DNA of 13,263 bases from NCBI GenBank assembly GCA_046715035.1, contig JBKJZR010000294.1, forward strand, positions 1 through 13,263, given 5' to 3'. The notes beneath the pieces are model-generated. The model was not told the DNA's origin. It saw only the letters and a program-made list of their open reading frames with translations, and searched no databases. The DNA is from PALSA-1004 sp046715035 (GTDB lineage: Bacteria; Pseudomonadota; Gammaproteobacteria; Burkholderiales; SG8-41). The translations under genes were made by a program, and so were the position numbers. This document shows positions 6,294 through 12,427 of this stretch, in pieces (the stretch's first letter is position 1; every line of letters begins with the position of its first letter).

Positions 6294-8047
6294 CACGCCC
6301 CCGCGTAGCCTTCGCGCCGCGGATCGGCGCCGGCGTGCTTCTGGCCGGTCACCGGATGCTGCAGCACCGCGCACACCCCGCCGTTCTGGCCCGGGAACTG
6401 CGGCCAGACATCGACGTCGTGTCCCATGCTCTGCAGCGCCTGCACCGTGTCCTTCGCGATCGTATCCTCGACGTTGAGCCGGCTCGGCCAATAGGTGTGC
6501 GGCGCGAACGAATTGGGGAAACTGGAGCTCGAGATGCGCGGCACCTCGACCGCCTGCTGCACGTGCATGCCGAACTCGGCGATGTTGAGGAACACCTGCA
6601 GCATCGCCTGCGACTGCACGTCGCCGCCCGGCGTGCCAAATGCCATGAACAGTTTGCCGTCGCGAAACGCGAGCGACGGATTGGGCGTGAGGCGCGGCCG
6701 CTTGCCCGGTGCGACGATGCTCGGGTGACCGGGCGTCAGCCGTGACTGGCAGCCGCGCGACGAGATCGCGAGGCCAGTCTCCGGGATGATCGGCGTGTCG
6801 TACTGCGGATCGCTCAGGGTGCACGAATAGCCGTTGCCCTCGCGATCGATCACGCAGCCATAGATAGTGCCCGGCTGCAGCGCCTTGTCGACGCCCCGCC
6901 CGCGTTCCTTCGCGCGTTCGTGCAGCATGTAGGGTGGCGGCGCGCCCTCCGGAAAGCCCGGCTCGGGCAGCGTCGGAAAAGCGCGCTGCATGTTGATGCG
7001 CGCGCGCTGCTTCGCGGCATAAGCATCGGACAGCATGCCTTCACGCGGGACTTTGACGAACTTGGGATCGCCCGAATAAGCCTCGCGGTCGGCGAAGGCA
7101 AGATTGAGCGCCTGATCGACGAGGTGCAGATAGGCGAGTGAATTGTGTCCTAGCGATTTTAGATTGTGACCTTCCAGTATCTTGAGCGTTTCGAGCAGCA
7201 CGATGCCCTGGCACCAGACGTCGCAGCTGTGCACTTCATATCCTCGATATGTGACCGCAATGCTGTTTTCGACCGGCACCTCGAATCCGGCGAGGTCGTC
7301 CTTCGTCATGAAGCCGTCGTTGCGTTGATGATAACCGGCGATGGCGTGAGCGATCGGCCCGCGATAGAAATGATCATGCACCGCGCGCAGCTTGCGATCG
7401 CGATCGCCGCGCGTGCTGCGCTCGGCTTCGATCATCGAGAAAATCGTGCGCGCGAGATCTTCCTGCTTCAGCACGTCGCCGATGCGCGGCGCCTTGCCGC
7501 CCGGGACGAAAACTCTCGCATTGTCGGGCCAGCGCATGAAGCTCTCGACCGAGTATTCGATATTCGTCGCCAGCAGCGGATAGACTGCGAAGCCGTCGCG
7601 CGCAATCTCCATGGCCGCCGTCGCCGCCTGCTCGAACGAAATCGTGCCGTATCGCCGCAATGCTTCGAGGTGGGTGGCCGGAGCCGCGGGGATGACAGTG
7701 CGCAGCAGGCCCTCCGGCACGTGCTGCCCGTTGCCCGCGGCGATGAGCCGATCGATGTCGGTCGCCGCCGGCCAGTAGCCCAGACCCGCGAGGCTGATGA
7801 CCCTGTCCTCATTTTTCAGATAGATCAGGGTCGGCGCCACGCCCGCGAAGCTCACCATATCGGGCTGCAGGATCGCGAGCGCCATCGCCGCGCACACGCC
7901 CGCGTCGACAGCGTTGCCGCCGCCGTCGAGGATGCGCATCGCCGCGGCAGTGCCGAGATAGTGTCCCGTCGCGACCGCGTAGTGATTGCCGGCTACCGTG
8001 GGACGGAAGCTCGGCGGCTGCACCGCCATCTTGACTTTGCGTTTCAT
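6290..8047 (-). CDS. Gamma-glutamyltransferase-family Ntn hydrolase, cytosolic, YwrD/HpxW-like branch
   Basis: This 585-residue protein has the whole GGT fold: GGGNAVDAG near 43-50, the large-to-small subunit junction around 394, GTPGGD at 471-476, and the C-terminal GADPRREGYA. Family members self-cleave before a Thr that becomes the nucleophile. Here the best candidate is Thr394 in GTIYGCVID. The classical TTHxS motif is absent, as is the SS pair, replaced by TPNP at 454-457. These features resemble the YwrD/oxamate amidohydrolase (HpxW) branch rather than glutathione hydrolases, so amide hydrolysis of a small acid is more likely than glutathione breakdown (inference). No signal peptide is present, unlike periplasmic E. 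coli Ggt. The start at 8047 has a GGAGA six bases upstream. It is the first gene of the leftward cluster. Confidence 0.9.
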   Translation of the reverse strand: MKRKVKMAVQPPSFRPTVAGNHYAVATGHYLGTAAAMRILDGGGNAVDAGVCAAMALAILQPDMVSFAGVAPTLIYLKNEDRVISLAGLGYWPAATDIDRLIAAGNGQHVPEGLLRTVIPAAPATHLEALRRYGTISFEQAATAAMEIARDGFAVYPLLATNIEYSVESFMRWPDNARVFVPGGKAPRIGDVLKQEDLARTIFSMIEAERSTRGDRDRKLRAVHDHFYRGPIAHAIAGYHQRNDGFMTKDDLAGFEVPVENSIAVTYRGYEVHSCDVWCQGIVLLETLKILEGHNLKSLGHNSLAYLHLVDQALNLAFADREAYSGDPKFVKVPREGMLSDAYAAKQRARINMQRAFPTLPEPGFPEGAPPPYMLHERAKERGRGVDKALQPGTIYGCVIDREGNGYSCTLSDPQYDTPIIPETGLAISSRGCQSRLTPGHPSIVAPGKRPRLTPNPSLAFRDGKLFMAFGTPGGDVQSQAMLQVFLNIAEFGMHVQQAVEVPRISSSSFPNSFAPHTYWPSRLNVEDTIAKDTVQALQSMGHDVDVWPQFPGQNGGVCAVLQHPVTGQKHAGADPRREGYAGAW

Positions 8048-8314
8048 GTCGTCTCCGATGATTGACGCTCACGTTGCCGGCGACGTCTCGCCGCGGGAGC
8101 AGATGGCCTGCGCGCCGGCGCTACGGTGCGTTCCTGTCGATCCATGCCACGCAGTGGTTCCTCGATACGGGTCATTCCGGGCAGGGCACGCAAGCTCGCA
8201 GGAATCAGTGATTTTACAAGCGGCCGCTGCGACTGGCTACTCCGCGACCGCGGCTTCCTGCGTTCTGCGCTGTTATCATGACTCGTTCACCCCCAGCGTT
8301 CCAGGGAGCGCGCG
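8048..8314. promoter_or_regulatory. Divergent intergenic region between GGT-like and CoA-transferase genes
   Basis: This 267-base region separates two genes reading outward and so should hold both promoters. I see no supported gene in it. An inverted repeat AATCA-G-TGATT lies at 8203-8213 and is a possible operator half or whole site. Directly beside it, a minus-strand TAAAAT (8211-8216) could be a -10 for the leftward cluster. On the plus strand, TATCAT at 8274-8279 could be a -10 for the CoA-transferase genes. A degenerate direct repeat (GTTCCTGTCGAT at 8130, GTTCCTCGAT at 8157) is also present. No clear -35 accompanies either -10, and no regulator gene adjoins. Confidence 0.4.
8303..8308 (+). 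promoter_or_regulatory. Ribosome binding site for CoA-transferase subunit A
   Basis: AGGGAG lies six bases before the ATG at 8315, a good match in position and sequence. It shows that translation of the interrupted subunit A gene still has an intact initiation site, so the gene is not decayed at its 5' end. Confidence 0.65.
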
Positions 8315-8635
8315 ATGACCGCCCAAGCCCTATCGAAGATCACGAGCCTGCAGCAGCTTGCGGCCCGCATACCCGACGGCAGCTCGATCGCAATCGGCGG
8401 CAGTTTTCTGCATCGCGGTCCGTTCGCGCTCGTGCGCGAGCTCGCGCGCAGTCGAAAGCGCGGCCTCGAGATCATCAAGCCCTCCCCGGGATACGACGTC
8501 GACCTGCTGTGCCGCGCCGGCGCGGTGGCGAAGATACGCGCCGGCATCGTGGCGATGGAAGGCAATTTCGGGCTGGCGCGCTGGTTCAGGAAAGCGATCG
8601 AGGGCAAACAAGCGTATCTCGAGGAACACGCCTGA
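8315..8635 (+). CDS. CoA-transferase family subunit A, N-terminal part (ends at in-frame TGA)
   Basis: This 106-residue frame is the N-terminal third of a GctA/IpdA-type subunit of a family I CoA-transferase-fold enzyme. It begins with the usual ITSLQQLAARIPDGSSIAIGGSFLHRGP and continues to EGNFGLARWFRKAIEG, where homologues have matching glycine-rich and aromatic segments. It stops abruptly at TGA 8633-8635, immediately after EEHA. The same reading frame then continues with ATG and the rest of the family sequence. Together, 106 + 1 + 172 residues give about 279, a normal subunit A length. The break is therefore a single codon, not a frameshift. It may be a nonsense mutation, a sequence error, a true split with reinitiation, or recoded TGA. 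The initiation site is good. Confidence 0.82.
   Translation: MTAQALSKITSLQQLAARIPDGSSIAIGGSFLHRGPFALVRELARSRKRGLEIIKPSPGYDVDLLCRAGAVAKIRAGIVAMEGNFGLARWFRKAIEGKQAYLEEHA
8633..8635 (+). other. In-frame TGA interrupting CoA-transferase subunit A
   Basis: The codons read GAG GAA CAC GCC TGA ATG ACC TTG with no change of frame. Conserved CoA-transferase sequence lies on both sides. Single-base changes from TGC (Cys), TGG (Trp), CGA (Arg) or GGA (Gly) would produce it. The neighbouring leuD-like and GGT-like genes use TGA as a normal stop, so genome-wide reassignment of TGA is unlikely. Confidence 0.85.
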
Positions 8636-9154
8636 ATGACCTTGGTCGCGGGGCTGCGTGCAGCCTCTTACGGCATCCCCTTCCAGCCGGTGGCGGGCGT
8701 GTTCGGCAGCGACCTGCCGCAGATCAATGGCTGGAAGACCGTCAGCGATCCGTATAGCGGCGCGGACGTCTACGTGATTCCGGCGATCCGGCCCGACATC
8801 GCTGTGATCCACGTCAACGAAGTCGACGCGCTCGGCAACGCGCGCGTCTACGGCACGCCCTTCTGGGATCATCCGATGACACGCGCGGCGAAGCGCGTGC
8901 TGATCACTGCCGAGCGCGTCGTCCCCACCGATGTGCTGCGGCTGCAGCCCGAGCTCACGCTGGTGCCCGGCTTCATGGTCGAAGCGGTTGCGGTGGTTCC
9001 CGGCGGCGCGTGGCCGGGCTCGATGCACCCGTTGTACGAGATCGACTATCCGGCAGTGGAGCGGTACATGGAGGACGCGCCCGGCGTGCTCGAAGCTCAC
9101 CTCGCTGCCGCGCCCGAAGCTTCGGCAAACGCCGATACCGCGATCAACGCATGA
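8636..9154 (+). CDS. CoA-transferase family subunit A, C-terminal part
   Basis: This is 172 residues carrying the remainder of the GctA/IpdA-type subunit: LRAASYGIPFQPVAGVFGSDLP, PAIRPDIAVIHVNEVDALGNARVYG, and the tail PLYEIDYPAVERYMED. It is in the same frame as the N-terminal part and begins at the ATG directly after the TGA. A GAGGA at 8621-8625, ten bases before this ATG, could let ribosomes reinitiate, making a two-piece subunit A. If the TGA is an error or is read through, this is simply the second part of one 279-residue protein. Subunit B follows after 38 bases. Together they should form a cytosolic heteromer acting on a CoA thioester. Substrate unknown. Confidence 0.82.
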   Translation: MTLVAGLRAASYGIPFQPVAGVFGSDLPQINGWKTVSDPYSGADVYVIPAIRPDIAVIHVNEVDALGNARVYGTPFWDHPMTRAAKRVLITAERVVPTDVLRLQPELTLVPGFMVEAVAVVPGGAWPGSMHPLYEIDYPAVERYMEDAPGVLEAHLAAAPEASANADTAINA

Positions 9155-9192
9155 AGCAGCAGCGCGGATAATCCTTCATCCTCATCCTTCGC

Positions 9193-9915
9193 ATGTCCGC
9201 CTGGTCGCCATTCGCGTATCTCGTGGTCAATCTCGCGCGCCAGATTCGCGCCGGCGAGATCGTGTTCAGCGGGGTCAACTCGACGTTGCCTATGCTGGCC
9301 TGCCTGCTCGCCAAGCGCGCCTATGATTTTCACTTCACCTATCTGAATGTCGCCGGCGGCGTGGAGCCGCAGCCCACGAAAATTCCGCACTCCAGCAGCG
9401 ACCCCGCGATCGTGGCAGGCTCGGCCGCGATCTTCGCGAATATGGACTTCTACGACTTGTGCGCACGCGGCGGCATGGATCTCGCCTATCTCGGCTGCGC
9501 GCAGATCGACGGCGCGGGACGCACCAACGTCTCCGTCATCGGCTCGTGGCACGAACCCAGGGTGCGACTGCCCGGGGGTGGCGGCGCGGCGGTAATGCTG
9601 CCCACCGCGAAACGAGTCGTCACGTGGCGTACCGAGCACAGCCCGCGCGCACTGGTGGAGAAGCTCGATTTCGTCACTGCCGCAGGCAACCTCGCAGCGC
9701 TGGTCACGCCGATTGCCGTGTTTCAGCGCCGGGAGGGCCGCCTCGCGCTCGAATCGTGGCATACGGATTCGAGCCTCGAGAACATCATCACCCGCACCGG
9801 CTTCAAATTCGACGCGACGGGCGCCGCACCGACCTGCCCGATGACCGAACGCGAAAGCGCTGCGCTGCGCGAGCTCGATCCCGCCGGCGAGTTCGAGGCT
9901 GAGATCAGCGTCTAG
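9193..9915 (+). CDS. CoA-transferase family subunit B (GctB/IpdB-like), lacking the usual catalytic Glu
   Basis: This 240-residue protein is the beta partner of the preceding subunit. Typical segments are GEIVFSGVNSTLPMLA, AGSAAIFANMDFYDL, DLAYLGCAQIDGAGRTNVS, a glycine-rich RLPGGGGAA near 125-133, and LDFVTAAGN. In classical glutaconate CoA-transferase, a beta-subunit Glu in an ESG motif forms the covalent CoA ester. Here the equivalent stretch reads LNVAGGVEP, putting Val53 where that Glu should be, by my hand alignment. Members without this Glu include IpdAB-type hydrolases, so hydrolysis or C-C cleavage of a CoA ester is as likely as CoA transfer. The ATG at 9193 has no Shine-Dalgarno (pyrimidine-rich leader), but the N-terminus matches the family. 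It converges on the VOC gene. Confidence 0.88.
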   Translation: MSAWSPFAYLVVNLARQIRAGEIVFSGVNSTLPMLACLLAKRAYDFHFTYLNVAGGVEPQPTKIPHSSSDPAIVAGSAAIFANMDFYDLCARGGMDLAYLGCAQIDGAGRTNVSVIGSWHEPRVRLPGGGGAAVMLPTAKRVVTWRTEHSPRALVEKLDFVTAAGNLAALVTPIAVFQRREGRLALESWHTDSSLENIITRTGFKFDATGAAPTCPMTERESAALRELDPAGEFEAEISV

Positions 9916-9946
9916 CAGCTCGTTGAATGCTTCCGGTCGCGCTGAG

Positions 9947-10333
9947 CTAACCTGGAATGCACCATACCTTGCGCGCGTGCTCGGCGGTCGCGACGTCGAA
10001 GGGCAGGCCATTGGGGTCGCGATACTTGCGCTCGGACTGGGGGCCTCCGCCGATGTTCTTGACCTGTCCGTGGTAGACGCCGCCGCTTTTCTCGACCTGC
10101 GCCGCCCCCGCCTCCATCTCGTCCACCAGAAATCCGAAGTGGTGCAACCCCTTGCGGTTTTCGGAGTTGACGTTCTTGTTGGCGTCGATGATCGCCAGGC
10201 TGACGACGCCGTCCGACAGCATGACGGCGACGTCCGACTCGCGCACGCGCTTCATGTCGAACGCCTGCTCGTAGAACCGCGCAGTCGCCTGCGGATCGTC
10301 GACCGCCATTGCGATATGTCTCAGCTTTGCCAT
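9947..10333 (-). CDS. VOC (glyoxalase/bleomycin-resistance fold) family protein
   Basis: This 128-residue protein shows the two-module VOC fold: LRHIAMAVDDPQATARFYEQAF at the start, then GLHHFGFLVDEMEAGAAQVEKSG in the second half. His6 and a His of the LHHFGF segment are candidate metal ligands. The place near the end that often carries a Glu reads RDPNGLPFDV, with Asp instead. The fold covers epimerases, glyoxalases and dioxygenases, so the reaction cannot be named; methylmalonyl-CoA-epimerase-like chemistry would fit the context but is a guess. The start at 10333 follows a GGGGG stretch; the longer frame upstream is a shadow of the PrpD-family gene. It lies 50 bases after that gene, as last member of the leftward leuC-leuD-PrpD group. 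Confidence 0.88.
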   Translation of the reverse strand: MAKLRHIAMAVDDPQATARFYEQAFDMKRVRESDVAVMLSDGVVSLAIIDANKNVNSENRKGLHHFGFLVDEMEAGAAQVEKSGGVYHGQVKNIGGGPQSERKYRDPNGLPFDVATAEHARKVWCIPG

Positions 10334-10383
10334 CGGAACCCCCGGCCTGGTTGGATTGAAAAGTAAACCACGAACGTGCCGCT

Positions 10384-11781
10384 TCAGCCTGCCTTGCGCG
10401 AGGACGGCGCGGCCCGCGTGCTCTCGCCGGCGGAGGTGAAAAGCTCGGCCACCGACGTGCAGGTCTCCAACCGCTGCAGCGCGGCGAACAGCGCGCCGGC
10501 ATTGACATCGCTTCCCGACCACGCCGCGCAGTCCTCGAATTTCTCCCACAGCTGCTGCCCGGTCAGCGGTGCATGCGGATCGCCACCGGCGTGGCGCACC
10601 TGTTCGCTCTCGATCACCCGGCCGTCGCGGAGCGTTACGCGAACCGCGTCGTAAGGCGCGTAGCCGGAGGTGCCCGCCTCCTCCACCGGATCGATCTCGA
10701 TCGTCACGCGCTGCATCAACTGCCGGATGTCCTGGCGTTGCACGAAACTGTCGGTGAGATCGCGCAGGCCGACACGCTGCGCGACGAGCGCGCAGGCCAT
10801 CGCAAACTCGATGCTGAACTTGGCCTCGGTCGCGGTCGTGGGCGAGTGATTCTTGAGTATTACCGCGTGCGACTTGCTGAACGAGACCGCGATCCCGCTG
10901 ATGTCCGCAGGATCCACGCGCGACGAGCGCATGAGCCCGAGCATGGCGTCGATCGCACGATGCGCGCGGTAACAAACGGGGTACTGCTTGATCGCCAGAC
11001 CGTGCTCGAGTATCTGCCACGAGCCTGCAAGCGGGCGCTCGAGGTCGACTTCGCCGGCAGGGGAAATCGCTTTCAGAAAGCCCTGGTCGTGCTCGAGACA
11101 GTCGCCAGCGGCGGTGACGCCGGCCTTGGCAAAGCGCGCCGACAGGATGCCGCAGGCGGCGGCCTTGCCGGGATGTGTGGGCTTCACCATCGAGCCGAGA
11201 TTCGACATCACCCCGCTGCTTTGCGAAGCGGCGATTCCGAGCGCGTGCGCGCTTGCGGCTGCATCCAGCCGATGCAGCACCGCGCACGCGGCCGCCGCGC
11301 TGATCGCGCCGAATATACCCGTCGGGTGCCAGCCCTTGCGTTGATAGTTGCCGCGTTCACGGCTGATGAGATCGGCCCACACCTCGTACCCTGCGACATA
11401 GGCTTTGATGAGATCGCTGCCAGTCGACGCCAGTACCTGCGCCTCGGCCAGTATCGCGGGAACGAGAACGGCGCTGGGGTGGCTGCCTTTCAGCGCCACA
11501 TCGTCGTAGTCCAGCGCGTGCGCCGCCGTGCCGTTGATCCACGCGGCGGCGGGCGCAGCAAGCCCTTTGCCGCTGAAGTAAAGCGCGGCGGGTCCGGCAG
11601 CGGAATCCATCGCAAGCACGCGCTCGACCGCCACGGTGACCGGCTCGCGCGAGCCGGCGAGCATCACGCCGACGCAATCCGTATACCCCTGCCTGGCGAT
11701 GTCGACGACCGGCGCGGGAAGCGCCTGGTGCTGCACGCCCGCGACGAAAGCACCGAGCTCCGCTGTCAGCGGTCGCGCCAC
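10384..11781 (-). CDS. MmgE/PrpD family protein
   Basis: This 465-residue cytosolic protein belongs to the family that includes 2-methylcitrate dehydratase (PrpD), cis-aconitate decarboxylase and iminodisuccinate epimerase. The signature WINGTAAHALDYDD is at about 81-94, followed by KGSHPSAVLVPA. Later segments KGWHPTGIFGA, SNLGSMVKPTHPGKAA and KQYPVCYRAHRAIDA are typical of the helical domain. Length is normal for the family. The start is a GTG at 11781 lying directly against the leuD-like stop (TGA then GTG), with a GGTGG five bases upstream, so the two are probably translationally coupled. This coupling argues that the PrpD-like protein acts in the same pathway as the LeuCD-like hydro-lyase, presumably dehydrating or isomerising a related hydroxy-acid. 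Substrate unknown. Confidence 0.92.
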   Translation of the reverse strand: MARPLTAELGAFVAGVQHQALPAPVVDIARQGYTDCVGVMLAGSREPVTVAVERVLAMDSAAGPAALYFSGKGLAAPAAAWINGTAAHALDYDDVALKGSHPSAVLVPAILAEAQVLASTGSDLIKAYVAGYEVWADLISRERGNYQRKGWHPTGIFGAISAAAACAVLHRLDAAASAHALGIAASQSSGVMSNLGSMVKPTHPGKAAACGILSARFAKAGVTAAGDCLEHDQGFLKAISPAGEVDLERPLAGSWQILEHGLAIKQYPVCYRAHRAIDAMLGLMRSSRVDPADISGIAVSFSKSHAVILKNHSPTTATEAKFSIEFAMACALVAQRVGLRDLTDSFVQRQDIRQLMQRVTIEIDPVEEAGTSGYAPYDAVRVTLRDGRVIESEQVRHAGGDPHAPLTGQQLWEKFEDCAAWSGSDVNAGALFAALQRLETCTSVAELFTSAGESTRAAPSSRKAG

Positions 11782-12417
11782 TCAGGCCACCAACGGCTTT
11801 AAATTCTCCCCGGAGAGCCACGGCATCTCCGCGTCGAGCCGCTGCTCGAACTCGCGCATCGCGTCGGCGTAGCGCTCGGTGACACCGATATCGTCGAGTC
11901 CCAGCAGCAGCCGCTCCTTGCGCGACGGCTCGATCTCGAACCGATGGGTGCGGCCGTCGGGCCCTTCGACGGTTTGCGCCGGCAGATCGATGGTGATCTG
12001 CGCGCCCGGACGTGCGTGCAGCTGGGTGCGCAGGTCACGCACGACGGGCTCGGGCAATACCACGGGCAGCAGCCCGTTCTGGTAGCTGTTGGTCGCATAG
12101 AAGGGACCGAAACTCGGCGCGATCACCGCGCGCACGCCGAAGTCGGTCACCGCGTACACCGCGCCTTCCCGGGTCGAACCGCAGCCGAAGTTGACGCCGG
12201 TCACGAAAATCGTTGCCTTCCTGTAGGGCTCGCGATTGAGGATGAAATCGGGCTTTTCAGCGCCCGACGTGTCGAAACGGTCGGTGAAAAAAAGAAAGTT
12301 GCGGTAACCGACCGTCAGCGGCTTACGCAGAAAGCGCTGCGGAATCAGCATATCGGTGTCGATATCGGGCAGATCGAGCGGCGCTGCGATCCCGGTAATA
12401 CGCGTGATGGGTTCCAT
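11782..12417 (-). CDS. leuD: 3-isopropylmalate dehydratase small subunit-like protein (LeuD family)
   Basis: This 211-residue swivel-domain subunit pairs with LeuC in an Fe-S hydro-lyase. LDLPDIDTDMLIPQRFL near 15-30 is the typical LeuD opening. VIAPSFGPFYATNSYQNGLLPV and DDIGVTERYADAMREFE are also typical. The substrate-loop motif, usually GSSREHAPWAL, reads GSTREGAVYAV at 80-90. The conserved Arg is kept, but Ser becomes Thr and His becomes Gly. That variation, plus the PrpD partner rather than leuB, suggests a catabolic paralogue acting on a relative of isopropylmalate or citramalate (inference), so the gene symbol marks family only. The ATG at 12417 has GAGGAG five bases upstream and lies 10 bases after the leuC-like stop. 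Confidence 0.88.
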   Translation of the reverse strand: MEPITRITGIAAPLDLPDIDTDMLIPQRFLRKPLTVGYRNFLFFTDRFDTSGAEKPDFILNREPYRKATIFVTGVNFGCGSTREGAVYAVTDFGVRAVIAPSFGPFYATNSYQNGLLPVVLPEPVVRDLRTQLHARPGAQITIDLPAQTVEGPDGRTHRFEIEPSRKERLLLGLDDIGVTERYADAMREFEQRLDAEMPWLSGENLKPLVA

Positions 12418-12427
12418 GGCTGCTCCT

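Noticed and set aside
6294..6824. N-terminal extension of the 5319-6293 Bug gene to 6824
   Set aside because: The extra residues are out-of-frame GGT-like sequence, Arg/Ala-rich and unlike any Bug N-terminus. A signal peptide and overlap start at 6293 fit better.
8315..9154. TGA read as a sense codon throughout the genome
   Set aside because: The leuD-like, GGT-like and subunit A genes end at TGA at the expected family lengths, and no other gene here contains an in-frame TGA.
9913..9949. Terminator between the converging subunit B and VOC genes
   Set aside because: Only 31 bases separate the stops. AGCTC (9917-9921) and GAGCT (9944-9948) can pair, but the stem is five bases with a long loop and no T-run on either strand.
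10573..11802. Long plus-strand open frame (409 codons) opposite the PrpD-family gene
   Set aside because: Antisense shadow; no recognisable motifs, and the minus-strand protein is a full-length family member.
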